Origin: Lentilactobacillus farraginis DSM 18382 = JCM 14108 | Lineage (GTDB): Bacteria; Bacillota; Bacilli; Lactobacillales; Lactobacillaceae | DNA: 32,388 nt | Assembly: GCF_000583655.1 (NCBI RefSeq) | Contig: NZ_BAKI01000030.1 | Span: 1-32,388 of the forward strand | Reading direction: 5' to 3' | Shown: positions 23,222 to 32,385 of the stretch, in pieces | Numbering within the stretch: the first letter of the stretch is position 1 | Layout of the letters: every line of letters begins with the position of its first letter | Position numbers and translations under genes: made by a program | Notes under the pieces: generated by a model | What the model saw: the letters and a program-made list of their open reading frames with translations, nothing else | Told to the model about the DNA's origin: nothing | The model's database searches: none

Positions 23222-23242
23222 TATTCGATTTTGACACCTTAA

Positions 23243-23270
23243 TTATTACGTAAATGGTGCTGAAAAGCAA
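23243..23270 (-). promoter_or_regulatory. Predicted promoter of the ykoE riboswitch transcript
   Basis: TTGCTT (23265-23270) and TAATAA (23243-23248) lie 16 bp apart on the minus strand, about 20 bases upstream of the aptamer. Confidence 0.5.
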
Positions 23271-23354
23271 GCCCGATTACTATTTTTAGTCAGTTAAAAC
23301 CCGACCATATTTAAACCAGCTGCTTTTTATAGCCTGGTTATCTTCTAACCGTGA

Positions 23355-23945
23355 TTAATCGGTAGACTGCATCAACTTTTTAACTCTTAATTGTAATTCC
23401 GGGACAACCGTTTCTAAAAACCAAGGGTGTTGTTTCAACCAGCCATAATTCAAGGGAGATGGATGAACCAGCGGAAAATATGTTGGTAAATAAGTTTTAA
23501 ACTGGCGGACTGTTTCAGTCAGATTGCGCTGCCGGCTCTTTTGAAGATAGTATTTCTGTGCGTATTGTCCAATTAATAACTTTAGCTGAACATGTGGCAT
23601 TAAAGACAATAATGGTTCGTGCCATTTTTCCGCAAATCCTTTCCGTGGCGGTAGATCACCATGAGGGCCCTTGCCGGGATAATAAAAATCCAATGGCATA
23701 ACCGCAATCTTTCCCGAGTGATAAAATTGTTCTTTGGAAACCCCCAGCCAAGCCCGCAATCGATCACCACTGGGATCATTCCAAAAAACCATGGATGATT
23801 GCGCTTTTCGACTTGGTGCCTGGCTAATGATTAAAATCTTAGCAGCTGGCTCAATATGATACAACGGTAGAATACCGGCGCTTGTATATTTCTTATTTTG
23901 TGGATCACATTGAATTGCCTGAAAGATTTCATCAGCAGTTTGCAT
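23355..23945 (-). CDS. Uracil-DNA glycosylase family protein
   Basis: A 196-residue protein of the UDG superfamily (family 4/5-like fold). Visible motifs are ILIISQAPSRKAQ, in the place of the GqaPG water-activating loop, DFYYPGKG, and HPSPLNYGWLKQHPW, matching the HPSP minor-groove loop. It may excise uracil from DNA, but the first motif departs from the standard sequence, so activity is uncertain. The ATG at 23945 follows GGAGGG; it lies 23 bases downstream of rlmH and is probably co-transcribed. Confidence 0.78.
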   Translation of the reverse strand: MQTADEIFQAIQCDPQNKKYTSAGILPLYHIEPAAKILIISQAPSRKAQSSMVFWNDPSGDRLRAWLGVSKEQFYHSGKIAVMPLDFYYPGKGPHGDLPPRKGFAEKWHEPLLSLMPHVQLKLLIGQYAQKYYLQKSRQRNLTETVRQFKTYLPTYFPLVHPSPLNYGWLKQHPWFLETVVPELQLRVKKLMQSTD

Positions 23946-23968
23946 TTATTAATCCCTCCAGATTGAAC

Positions 23969-24448
23969 TTATTTATGATATGGACTTCCCTCATTAATCA
24001 TAAACGCCCGATAGATCTGTTCCGTTAAAACCAGCCTCATTAACTGATGCGGCAACGTAAACTTTCCAAAGGATATTTGGGTGTCGGCGCGATCCAACAC
24101 CCGTTGAGAAAGACCAAGCGACCCCCCGATTACAAACGTGATGTCAGAGTGACCGTAAGTTGTTAAGTCTGCAATTTCTTTGGCAAATTGTTCGGAAGAC
24201 CGCTCTTTACCTAAAATTGCCAGTGCATAAACGTAATCACGATCTTTAATTTTACTTAAAATTCGCGAACCTTCTTTATCCATTACATCAGTCATTTCCG
24301 CACGGCTTAAAGATTCCGGCGCCTTTTCATCGGGAACTTCGATAATTTGAAACTTGCAAAACCGTGATAACCGTTTTGCGTATTCGGCAATCCCTTGTTT
24401 AAAATACTTTTCCTTTAGTTTTCCAACAACTACTAGTTTAATATTCAA
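23969..24448 (-). CDS. rlmH: 23S rRNA (pseudouridine1915-N3)-methyltransferase RlmH
   Basis: A 159-residue SPOUT methyltransferase, the usual family length. It starts [15 protein letters not shown], has the knot motif [14 protein letters not shown], and ends in the conserved [15 protein letters not shown]. It methylates pseudouridine 1915 in helix 69 of 23S rRNA. The start is a TTG at 24448 preceded by GGGAG. Its position near htrA and walRK is conserved in lactobacilli. An unusual DnaA-box cluster lies upstream. Confidence 0.95.
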   Translation of the reverse strand: MNIKLVVVGKLKEKYFKQGIAEYAKRLSRFCKFQIIEVPDEKAPESLSRAEMTDVMDKEGSRILSKIKDRDYVYALAILGKERSSEQFAKEIADLTTYGHSDITFVIGGSLGLSQRVLDRADTQISFGKFTLPHQLMRLVLTEQIYRAFMINEGSPYHK

Positions 24449-24506
24449 TTTACAATTCTCCCAATTTTAAAATCTTCTTGTGTAAAAAGTCACGCTTATA
24501 AACAAG

Positions 24507-24808
24507 TTGTCCACAGAGTTATCCACAGGTTGATAACTTAAACCGGTTTCTTTTTACCCAGCATTTTTTCGAAATATGTCAAGGGCCATTTTATTTATCC
24601 ACATTTTTGTGGACAACACTCGTTCGCAAAGCCACTTCGCAAACCCTATTATATCAACATTTTAAACGTTAGACAAACCATGTTTTTAAATTAAAAAAAG
24701 TTATCCACAAAAACTGTGGATAACTTTTTTGCTTTGGGGATAACTTACCAACAGTTGTATAGCAACAAATAGAAAATCCCCTGTGGATTATCCACAGACT
24801 TATCCACA
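24507..24808. promoter_or_regulatory. Cluster of ten DnaA boxes between htrA and rlmH
   Basis: Six perfect TTATCCACA boxes (either strand) start at 24519, 24595, 24701, 24715, 24788 and 24800. Four one-mismatch copies lie at 24507 (TTGTCCACA), 24608, 24735 and 24782. They fall within about 300 bases. This density is like an origin or a DnaA-titration/regulation site. dnaA is not in the window, so I cannot call it oriC; AT-rich DNA follows it. Confidence 0.8.
24694..24730. terminator. Perfect 16-bp hairpin made of two opposed DnaA boxes
   Basis: AAAAAAGTTATCCACA (24694-24709) and TGTGGATAACTTTTTT (24715-24730) are exact inverted copies around a 5-base loop. It has the form of a bidirectional terminator, though no gene ends right beside it; it may mainly present paired DnaA boxes. 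Confidence 0.5.
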
Positions 24809-25028
24809 GGGGAAATGTGTACAAAAACCCCGCTTTTTCTTAGGTAGTGAATTTTTTAGAAAATATCTTGCTAAAAGTTCGTATTTACCAATTAATTACG
24901 GTTAATTATTTCATTTATCGCATTATCTGTTCGGAAACCTGATAAGCTGGTTAATTATCACTATTCTAACGTTCAGTTTATCGGCATTTTTTCTTAATTC
25001 AACTCAGATGAGTATTCGTTTTTACATT
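24809..25028. other. AT-rich non-coding stretch beside the DnaA-box cluster
   Basis: About 220 bases, strongly AT-rich (for example around 24850-24920 and 24990-25030), without a gene, box or repeat that I recognise. It could be an unwinding region if the cluster is an origin; that is inference. Confidence 0.35.
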
Positions 25029-25058
25029 TAAAAAGAGCCAAGACCATTTTTAGGCCCT
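25029..25058 (-). terminator. Terminator of the wal-htrA operon
   Basis: On the minus strand AGGGCC pairs with GGCTCT (one wobble) around a 13-base loop, followed by TTTTT. It lies about 40 bases after the htrA stop. Confidence 0.6.
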
Positions 25059-25099
25059 GACTCCTGATACGATAGTCTAATCATAGTGTTGAAACAAAC

Positions 25100-26362
25100 T
25101 TACTTACTTGCTTCATTTAATACTTTGTTGGTTGCTTTTTGATTTAACGTAATCGAACCGGTTTGTTTATTTCCTTTATGATAATAAGTTACCGAAATCT
25201 TGTCACCAATTTTATGCTTGTACAAAATATCCCGTAACTGACTCTGCTGGGTAATCTTAGTCCCATCCAATTCGGTAATAACGTCATACTTCTTAATACC
25301 GGCCCGTTTTGCAGGTGAATTGCTGTTAACTTTTAAGACAACTGCTCCCTGCGTAACGCTCTTTGGCAGTTTAAGAACAGAACGCTGCTGTTCCTCTGAG
25401 ATATTTGAAAGATCGGTATAACCGATTCCAAGCGCCGGTCGAACAACTTGACCATTCTTAATTAACTGATTAATAATTCTGACAACTTCGTTACTTGGAA
25501 TAGCAAAGCCCATTCCTTCAACACTGGTTCCCTGTTGATCCTGGGCAAGCTTCATCGAGTTAATCCCAACAACCTGACCAGCAAAATTAATCAATGGACC
25601 ACCAGAGTTTCCTGGGTTAATTGCCGCATCTGTTTGAATAACAGTTGCGTTTCCAACTTGAGCACCGGATTCAGAAGTTTGCGGCACTTCTCGCTTCTTG
25701 GCAGAAATGATCCCTTGGGTAACCGACGTTGCATATTGAGAGCCAAGCGGTGATCCGATTGCAAGAACCGGTTCGGCAACCTTAATATTATCTGAATCGC
25801 CAAATTGAGCGACATCCTTAATTTTATTGGAGGTAATTTTAATGACAGCTAAGTCAGTAACGGCATCTTTACCAACAATTTTGGCGGAAGCTTTTGACCC
25901 ATCACTTAAAATAATCTCCAACGCGTTGGCACCGGAAACAACGTGATTATTAGTAACAATGTAAGCCGTGTTACCACTCTTTTTGTAAATAACACCGGAG
26001 CCTTCACTCGAGGCCTCGAGCTCACCACTCTTTTTGGAGGAGCCGCTACTACTCGAACCGCCTTCCAAACCGCCCAAAATCCCGGCTAAGGTATCATCAC
26101 TTGAACTTTCCCGCTGCAGGTTAATAACCGAAACAACTGTATTTTTAGTCGCGTTAAAGGCCTTTTCTGCTTGTGTGTTGAGGTTCACTTTTACGTTGCT
26201 AACCTTGGTATTGCCATTCTTGTTGGTGGAAACCAGTGATGTGCCGGTTCCACTATCATTATTATTGAAGTATGACATGCCACCATAAGTTATGCCACCG
26301 CCTAAAGCACCGGCAATGACCGCTGTTACGATAATTTTTCCAAAACCATTTTTTTGTGCCAA
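25100..26362 (-). CDS. htrA: HtrA/DegP-type membrane-anchored serine protease
   Basis: A 420-residue S1C protease. An N-terminal anchor (about 9-29, IIVTAVIAGALGGGITYGG) is followed by a Ser-rich linker, the trypsin-like domain with the triad H140 (TNNHVV), D170 (TDLAVIK) and S253 (GNSGGP), and one PDZ domain (about 310-405). It degrades misfolded exported proteins at the cell surface. It is last in the walRK-yycHIJ block. TTG start at 26362 with AAGGGGG upstream; the 90-base gap to yycJ may hold its own promoter. Confidence 0.94.
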   Translation of the reverse strand: MAQKNGFGKIIVTAVIAGALGGGITYGGMSYFNNNDSGTGTSLVSTNKNGNTKVSNVKVNLNTQAEKAFNATKNTVVSVINLQRESSSDDTLAGILGGLEGGSSSSGSSKKSGELEASSEGSGVIYKKSGNTAYIVTNNHVVSGANALEIILSDGSKASAKIVGKDAVTDLAVIKITSNKIKDVAQFGDSDNIKVAEPVLAIGSPLGSQYATSVTQGIISAKKREVPQTSESGAQVGNATVIQTDAAINPGNSGGPLINFAGQVVGINSMKLAQDQQGTSVEGMGFAIPSNEVVRIINQLIKNGQVVRPALGIGYTDLSNISEEQQRSVLKLPKSVTQGAVVLKVNSNSPAKRAGIKKYDVITELDGTKITQQSQLRDILYKHKIGDKISVTYYHKGNKQTGSITLNQKATNKVLNEASK

Positions 26363-26449
26363 TGAGTGTGCCCCCTTCGTTTTATTTAAAGTATATACTC
26401 TTTTTTTGAAAAAAGTGTGTTCTCAAGTTTATAAAATTCTAAAGGAAAT

Positions 26450-27253
26450 CTAAATAATCATTAAAGGAGAAGCCGTTTCGGGCTCAGTATCATATAGCTT
26501 AAAATCTTTGTCAACACCTAAGTCATGATCGGCCAAAATTGACGCCACGGTTAAATGACAAAGCGATTTCATGTTGTTGTGCTGACTGCGATGTCCCAAA
26601 AAAATCTTTTTGGTGCGGTGCCCAATAACGTCCAGCATCGTATTTGCCCCGTCAACGTTGGAAAGATGGCCCTGATCGCTTAGTATCCGCTGCTTCAGCG
26701 GCCAAGAATATTCGCCGTTCTCCAACATTTCAATATCGTGATTGCATTCCAACAAATAACCATCCGCGTCTTTAATAACCCCTTCCATTCGGTCCGAAAC
26801 GTATCCCGTATCGGTTAATACAACAAAAGATCTATTGCGATGATGAAAGACATAGAATTGTGGCTCCGCAGCATCATGGGAGACTGAAAAACTCTCAATA
26901 TCAATATCACCAAAATCCATAACCGTATCCGGCGGAAAAATATTAATTTCATCTTCCGGTATTTTACCGATTCGTGATCGCATTGCGTCCCAAGTTCCCT
27001 GATTGGCATACACATTCAAATTGTATTTTCGAGCCAAGACGCCAACGCTTTGACGGTGATCGGAATGCTCATGGGTCACCAACAATGTGTCAACGTCATT
27101 AATATCCCGATCAATCGACTTCATAAGATTGGCAATTTTTTTACCGCTTAAACCGGCATCCAACAAAATCTTGTGCTGCGGCGTTTCAACGTAGGTAACA
27201 TTGCCGGTGCTGCCACTGGCAAGTACACTAATTCGCATATCATCATTTTCCAT
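26450..27253 (-). CDS. yycJ: MBL-fold hydrolase WalJ/YycJ
   Basis: A 267-residue metallo-beta-lactamase-fold protein with RISVLASGSTGNVTYVET at the start and the metal motif VTHEHSDH (HxHxDH). The WalJ/YycJ family is a 5'-3' exonuclease-like hydrolase tied to the WalRK block. I take the ATG at 27253 (MENDDMRISV), in line with family starts; a further in-frame ATG exists upstream at 27274, and neither has a strong ribosome site. It follows yycI directly. Confidence 0.9.
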   Translation of the reverse strand: MENDDMRISVLASGSTGNVTYVETPQHKILLDAGLSGKKIANLMKSIDRDINDVDTLLVTHEHSDHRQSVGVLARKYNLNVYANQGTWDAMRSRIGKIPEDEINIFPPDTVMDFGDIDIESFSVSHDAAEPQFYVFHHRNRSFVVLTDTGYVSDRMEGVIKDADGYLLECNHDIEMLENGEYSWPLKQRILSDQGHLSNVDGANTMLDVIGHRTKKIFLGHRSQHNNMKSLCHLTVASILADHDLGVDKDFKLYDTEPETASPLMII

Positions 27254-27274
27254 ACTGCTTCTTCTTTCAAACAT

Positions 27275-28111
27275 TTAGTTAACCCCGGAAATTCCTTGAC
27301 TATTTTTCAAATTTTCATCTGTTTCTTTAATAATCCCACCCGTAAAAGCGTTAATCTTTTTAAGCTGAACTTGCGGTGAATTTTGTGGCTTGATTGCAAT
27401 AATCCAAGTCGGAATAAAAACCCGATCATCATCAATCGACAGGAGCTTTGTATACCCGAGTTTAGCCCAAGCAACCTTCGTATTATTCGGAATTTCATTG
27501 TACTGGTATAGCCAAATTAAAGCACGAATTTCCGAAATGGTTTCTGATTTTTCACGCAAGCTCTTAATGTCTTGTAAGTAGGACTGTGTATAACTGACAA
27601 TTTGGTTTCGACCATTCAATGTAAATCGAATCTGTGCTTCTGTTGAGTACATCAAACCGCCCATAGCTTTTTGGATATAGACAATACTTCGAGGCGTAGA
27701 CAGATCTTTACTGTACTGATACTGATCGCCAAAGGCAACGAATGTCGGATCCATCATCAATTTGTCAATCGACTGATGTGGGTTGTTTTTATCGACCTTT
27801 ACCGGATTTTTAAACTCACTATCCAGTTCATAACCAGCGTAGTGGGGAGTCTGATTCAGTAACTGTCCCATTTGGTTACGCAACGTATCATTTTGAGTAC
27901 CGGACAAGTAATAAGCAAATTTTTGCTTCTTCGACAAGTTACCAACCTTAATTTGATCATCCTTCATTTCTTTAATAATTTTCGAATCGGAATCCCCTTG
28001 AGAAACGTTTTCGGTCTGCATGCTCATATTCTGCTCAAACATCCCAAATAGAAAAATATCGATCGCGATAAACGTTACCAAAAAGATGATTTCTATTCGC
28101 TTGAAATTCAA
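27275..28111 (-). CDS. yycI: WalRK regulatory membrane protein YycI
   Basis: A 278-residue protein with one N-terminal membrane span (IEIIFLVTFIAIDIFLFGMF) and an extracellular domain ending ...INAFTGGIIKETDENL, typical of YycI/WalI (YycFG regulatory protein). With YycH it binds the sensor kinase WalK at the membrane and tunes its activity. TTG start at 28111 after AAGGAGGGGAG, 21 bases from the yycH stop. Confidence 0.88.
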   Translation of the reverse strand: MNFKRIEIIFLVTFIAIDIFLFGMFEQNMSMQTENVSQGDSDSKIIKEMKDDQIKVGNLSKKQKFAYYLSGTQNDTLRNQMGQLLNQTPHYAGYELDSEFKNPVKVDKNNPHQSIDKLMMDPTFVAFGDQYQYSKDLSTPRSIVYIQKAMGGLMYSTEAQIRFTLNGRNQIVSYTQSYLQDIKSLREKSETISEIRALIWLYQYNEIPNNTKVAWAKLGYTKLLSIDDDRVFIPTWIIAIKPQNSPQVQLKKINAFTGGIIKETDENLKNSQGISGVN

Positions 28112-28132
28112 ACGGCTCCCCTCCTTCCACTA

Positions 28133-29433
28133 TCAATAACGATTAATTAATGACGAGTAGCTGCGCCAAGATCCTTTATAATTGACGTACCAATCCGGCA
28201 CCAAATTAATCAACAGCTGTGATGATTTATCACGCTGCCAACCGTAGCCAATCTGTAGATCCTTAATTTCTTTTTCATGATAACCTCTGGCAACTAACCG
28301 CCTAATTGCTGTTTCAGTATCCGGCAAGTTGGTATAACCCTGTTTGCTTGGAATTGGCACTTCGGGGTTATCCAGAGAAAACTGCAACCGCTTGGCATTG
28401 GCATTTAAAATCTGAGTGGAAATTGTCCCAAAACTATTCGTTCGAAAGATCGGAAACCCTTCAACGAAGGTTCTGTATGAAACCGTTCTTGAATCCGTAT
28501 CATAATTAAAGAAGTGAACATTATCCAATGGCAGTCCCAAATCAACCAACTGATTATATGAATCATCCAGCACCGGTGTTACACTTTGCTGATCCTTATT
28601 ATTTCGAAAGTCAGAAAAAGTCCCGATTCTGGTTCGCGAATTAAACGTCAATTGAAGCGTGTTCTGATCGCTATAGGTCACCAAGTTTCGTCGTCGTTTA
28701 ACGTTTATGTTGCCCTGAGAATCCCGATTATTGAGCAATCGACTGACATAATAGTCTTCAGACTGTCGATCAATCAAGTACTTATATGGCTGCATCGGCA
28801 CCTGCGCTTTAACGTAAACCATTGGCTGACCATTGAACAATTGAAGCGCAGCCGGCACTCTTCTAATATTCATGTTCAAAACATTATTTAAGCGTTTTAA
28901 GCTATGCTGTTTTACCTGAACCTGGTAAACGGCGAAATTTTTATCATTTAACAAATAAATACTGTTTGACTTGTTGGTTGGCAAAACAATTCGGGTTATC
29001 TGGTGATTTGGTAATTTTTTGAACTGCTTGTTTGTAATATTACTGATAATCCGAACGGAAACCGGGCTAACATAACTCAACATGATTGAATTCGGCCGGT
29101 TTGCAATCTGAAAGTATTTATCTTGAGACTTGGTACTGAGTTTCTTCAAATGAACGTTTTTATAATCATGCATTGTTTTTTGAATTTCAGAAACCGAGTT
29201 CACTAATCGGTTAACTAAAATGGTTTGATTTCCGTTGCTATCCGTGTGAATTGCTTGATTCGGCGCGTAAACATAGCCTTCGGTTTGGTCATTTCTTCAC
29301 TTTGCGTGTTTTGTGAAGAATTCTGCCGATTTTTATAATTGGCGGGATTGGTCCAAATAACAACCGAGAGCGTTAAGCTGATAATGACCGCAATCGTTAA
29401 TGCAATTGGTATTAAATATTTACTAAACCTCAT
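28133..29433 (-). CDS. yycH: WalRK regulatory membrane protein YycH (one-base frameshift near 29277)
   Basis: YycH/WalH spans about 433 residues when one base is restored. The ATG at 29433 begins MRFSKYLIPIALTIAVIISL (membrane anchor), but the written frame ends at 29215 with an unnatural tail. Adding a base near 29277 reads KAYVYAPNQAIHTDSNGNQT followed by ILVNRLVNSVSEIQ, joining the long C-terminal part (28133-29203). Its start overlaps the walK end by 11 bases. It works with YycI to regulate WalK. I treat the break as a probable sequencing error, as similar breaks hit walK and walR. Confidence 0.85.
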
Positions 29434-31275
29434 CCCACAGGTCCTCCTCTTCTAGCGGTTCGTACGGCAGCGCAATGTAAAAGGTCGAGCCCTTCCCTTC
29501 AACACTTTCGGCCCATAATTGACCGTGAAGTGCTTCAACAACTTCTTTGGAAATCGCTAAGCCTAAACCACTGCCGCCCTGCTGACGGGAGCGAGCCTTA
29601 TCAACCTGTAGAAGCGATCGAAAATATGCGGGATATCTTTACGCGGGATTCCCAGACCTTGGTCACTGATGCTTAAAATGACCTTATTACGTGTTTCGTA
29701 AAGCCGACAAGTAATGACACCGCCATCAGGAGAATACTTAATCGCGTTATTCATCAAATTATCGAGTACCTGAGTGAAACGATCCGTGTCCAAGTCAACC
29801 CAAAGGTCCTGTTTTGTAAAATAACGCTTGATAGTATACATTTTTTCCGGATGTTCATCCTTTTTCAGGATCATATCAAAGCGATTCAAAACATAATTGA
29901 ATAATTCGTTGATATTGACCAATTCCACATCCATCTTTTGCGTTCCGGAATCCATGCGGGATAAGGTCAGAAGGTCATTGATCATCCGAATCATTCGATC
30001 AGTCTCATCTTGCGTCACCTTCAGAAACTTAGGTGCCAGCTTGGGGTCCTTCCAAGCACCGTCATGTAAAGCTTCAATGTATGAACGAACACTGGTTAAA
30101 GGCGTTCTTAATTCATGGGAAACATTTGAAACAAATTGTTTTCGGTCCTGATCGATCCGCTGTTGTTCGGTAATATCCCGTAAGACACAAACCAAGCCAC
30201 TGATAAACCCGGACTCTCGTTGAATCAGAGAAAAATGAGCATGCAAAATGAGACTGTGGTCGTCACTGGAAAAATCAAGAATCAGTTCATCCGGTTTTTC
30301 AAGTAAATCCCGCAGACTGTAATCTTTACGAATATCCAAAACGTCCAAAATGGATTTCCCCATCGCCTGACTCTCATCAAGGTCAAGAAAACTAGCGGCC
30401 GTTTCGTTAATAATAATAACGTTTCCCCGCCGATCCGTAGCCAAAACACCATCTGTCATATTTGCCAGAACGGAATCCAACCGGCGACGTTCGGATTCTG
30501 TTGATTCATGGGATTCTTCAACCCTGACGGAAAGATTATTTACCGCACTGGCAAGCTGCCCAAGTTCATCGTTTCCATAAACGTGAACCTGGCCGGAATA
30601 ATCACCCCGAGCAATTCGAATGGTTTGCTTTTTCATTTCTTCAATCGGCCTGGTAATCGCCCGGGAAATCACGATTGAAATCAAAAGTCCCAAAATAATC
30701 GCAACCGAAGCCGCAAACAGATAAATAACAGTCACACTATTAATGCTCTGGTAAACCGTATCCAAATTAGCTTTGGTATACACAACCCCCACAAGTGCAC
30801 TACTGTTCCCAGAACTTTTGATTAATGGTGAAATAAGCGTGTAATATCTGGTATTACTCGATGAATCATAGGTATTTTTCTCAACCTTGTGACTGTTGTA
30901 AATGGCGTTTTTAACATCATCGTCAGTTGTTTTCTGACCGACAACCGCCTGATTATTAACCTGATTGGTCCCACGAATGGTCCCTTTATTGTCAACAACT
31001 TGAATTTGAGCCGTATTATTGCTGTCAGTATCGTTTAGGATGGCCTTAATCCGCCGATTAGCCAACGTTTTATTAGATCGTGACAACTCCGTAATCAATG
31101 AATTCTTTACGTAAGATTGTAATTGAACCTGATTTGTAAAGGTCGCCAAGCTTTGATGCTCTAACTGCCTCACAAATACGGCTCCCACAATTTCCAGTGT
31201 GACTAATAAAACCAGCGCGAAAACCAACGCGATCTTAACTTTAATTGATTGGTAAAATTTGATTCGGTTATTCAC
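29423..31275 (-). CDS. walK: Cell-wall sensor histidine kinase WalK (one-base frameshift near 29605)
   Basis: A multidomain kinase of about 617 residues when restored. It has two membrane spans (about 13-35 and 182-204) flanking an extracellular sensor domain, HAMP (about 205-255), PAS (about 265-370), HisKA with phospho-acceptor H387 in FVSNVSHELRTPLTS, and the ATPase N box (LDNLMNNAIKYSPDGG) and G1/F boxes (DQGLGIP, FDRFYR). The written frame then ends at 29563 without a G2 box; one extra base near 29605 gives VDKARSRQQGGSGLGLAISK ending ...EEEDLWDEV at 29423. It senses wall status and phosphorylates WalR. GTG start at 31275. As WalK is usually essential, the break is likely an error in the sequence. 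Confidence 0.9.
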
Positions 31276-31313
31276 AACCAGCTAATACCCCTTATTCTTA
31301 TCTTCTCTTGCGT

Positions 31314-32029
31314 TTACTGTTGGTCGCTTTCAGGATTTCTAAGGTAATAGCCAACTCCTCGGCGGGTTACTAACACGTTGGATGACTTGGACTATCCTCA
31401 ACCTTTTCACGGAGTCTTCGCACTGTAACGTCAACCGTCCGAACATCACCAAAATAATCGTAGCCCCAAACAGTTTGTAACAGGTGTTCCCTGGTCATTA
31501 CCTGACCAATATGCTGTGCCAGATAATGGAGAAGTTCAAACTCACGGTGGGTTAGTTCAATATTTTCACCCCGCTTGGAAACCGAATATGCTTCCGGATG
31601 AATGACCAAATCACCGATTTTAATATCCTTATTTTCGTCACCTTCATTTGAGTTGCCGCCTGAGGTTCCCTGACGCCTCAAGTTGGCCTTTACACGTGCT
31701 ACCAATTCACGATTGGAGAAGGGTTTGGTGACATAGTCATCAGCACCCAGTTCAAGGCCCAAAACTTTGTCCAGTTCGGAATCCTTCGCGGTTACCATAA
31801 TAATTGGTGTATCTTTTGTTTTACGAACTTCCCGGGCAACTTCGAGACCATCGATTTTTGGTAACATCAAATCCAGAATAATTAAATCCGGATCAACTTC
31901 ATTAACTTGTTTTAAAGCCTCTTCACCATCATAAGCAACAAAGACTTCATAACCTTCTTTTGTTAGATTAAATTTTTCTATGTCGACGATTGGTTTTTCA
32001 TCGTCTACTACTAATATTTTTTTAGCCAT
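31314..32029 (-). CDS. walR: Essential response regulator WalR (one-base frameshift near 31374)
   Basis: An OmpR-family regulator of about 238 residues when restored. The receiver domain has the acidic pair D9/D10, phospho-acceptor D53 ([10 protein letters not shown]), and the KPF switch lysine; the winged-helix domain includes [20 protein letters not shown] and [20 protein letters not shown]. The written frame stops at 31370 after DSPSHPTC; one more base at 31374 gives [23 protein letters not shown] with a stop at 31314, the normal WalR wing. The ATG at 32029 ([10 protein letters not shown]) follows AGGAG. It is first in the operon and controls wall hydrolases and metabolism. Confidence 0.93.
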
Positions 32030-32100
32030 TAACAATTTCTCCTAACATGGATTTCGATATTGTTATTTTTTTCAAAATTTGCACACGCCAACATGATGCT

Positions 32101-32109
32101 ATTATAACA
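32101..32109 (-). promoter_or_regulatory. Extended -10 of the walR operon promoter
   Basis: The minus strand reads TGTTATAAT, an extended -10 (TG-N-TATAAT), about 75 bases upstream of the walR ATG. No good -35 is seen at normal spacing, which is common for extended -10 promoters. Confidence 0.5.
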
Positions 32110-32209
32110 CAGTGTCCAAAGTCAGTCGGAACACGGCAAAACGTCCCATTTGTGGTTCCGACAATCTAATATTATCACCACCTTGTATGTGGATTTTTTA
32201 AAATTAATG

Positions 32210-32238
32210 TTGCAAAAATTTTTTCACCATGTTATTAT
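32210..32238 (+). promoter_or_regulatory. Predicted promoter of the tRNA-Lys gene
   Basis: TTGCAA (32210-32215) and TATTAT (32233-32238) are 17 bp apart, about 20 bases before the tRNA 5' end. Confidence 0.6.
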
Positions 32239-32257
32239 ATTTAAGTCGGTTAGTGAT

Positions 32258-32330
32258 GGGCAGTTAGCTCAGTTGGTAGAGCAACGGACTCTTAATCCGT
32301 GGGTCCAGGGTTCGAGCCCCTGACTGCCCA
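32258..32330 (+). tRNA. tRNA-Lys (anticodon CTT)
   Basis: A 73-base cloverleaf: acceptor GGGCAGT/ACTGCCC, D-arm GCTC..GAGC, anticodon arm ACGGA-CTCTTAA-TCCGT with CTT at positions 34-36, T-arm CAGGG-TTCGAGC-CCCTG, discriminator A. It reads AAG codons. The 3' CCA is not encoded (CTA follows). It is divergent from walR. Confidence 0.95.
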
Positions 32331-32353
32331 CTATATTACATAAGCCACTAAAT

Positions 32354-32385
32354 AACAACCACGCTGCTTCAGTGCCGTGGTTGTT
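32354..32385 (+). terminator. Hairpin after tRNA-Lys, probable terminator
   Basis: A 10-bp stem (AACAACCACG / CGTGGTTGTT) with a 12-base loop, 24 bases after the tRNA. The expected T-run would lie at or beyond the window edge. Confidence 0.5.

Noticed and set aside
24507..25028. Calling the DnaA-box cluster oriC
   Set aside because: dnaA/dnaN are not in the window and GC skew could not be computed; density alone does not prove an origin.
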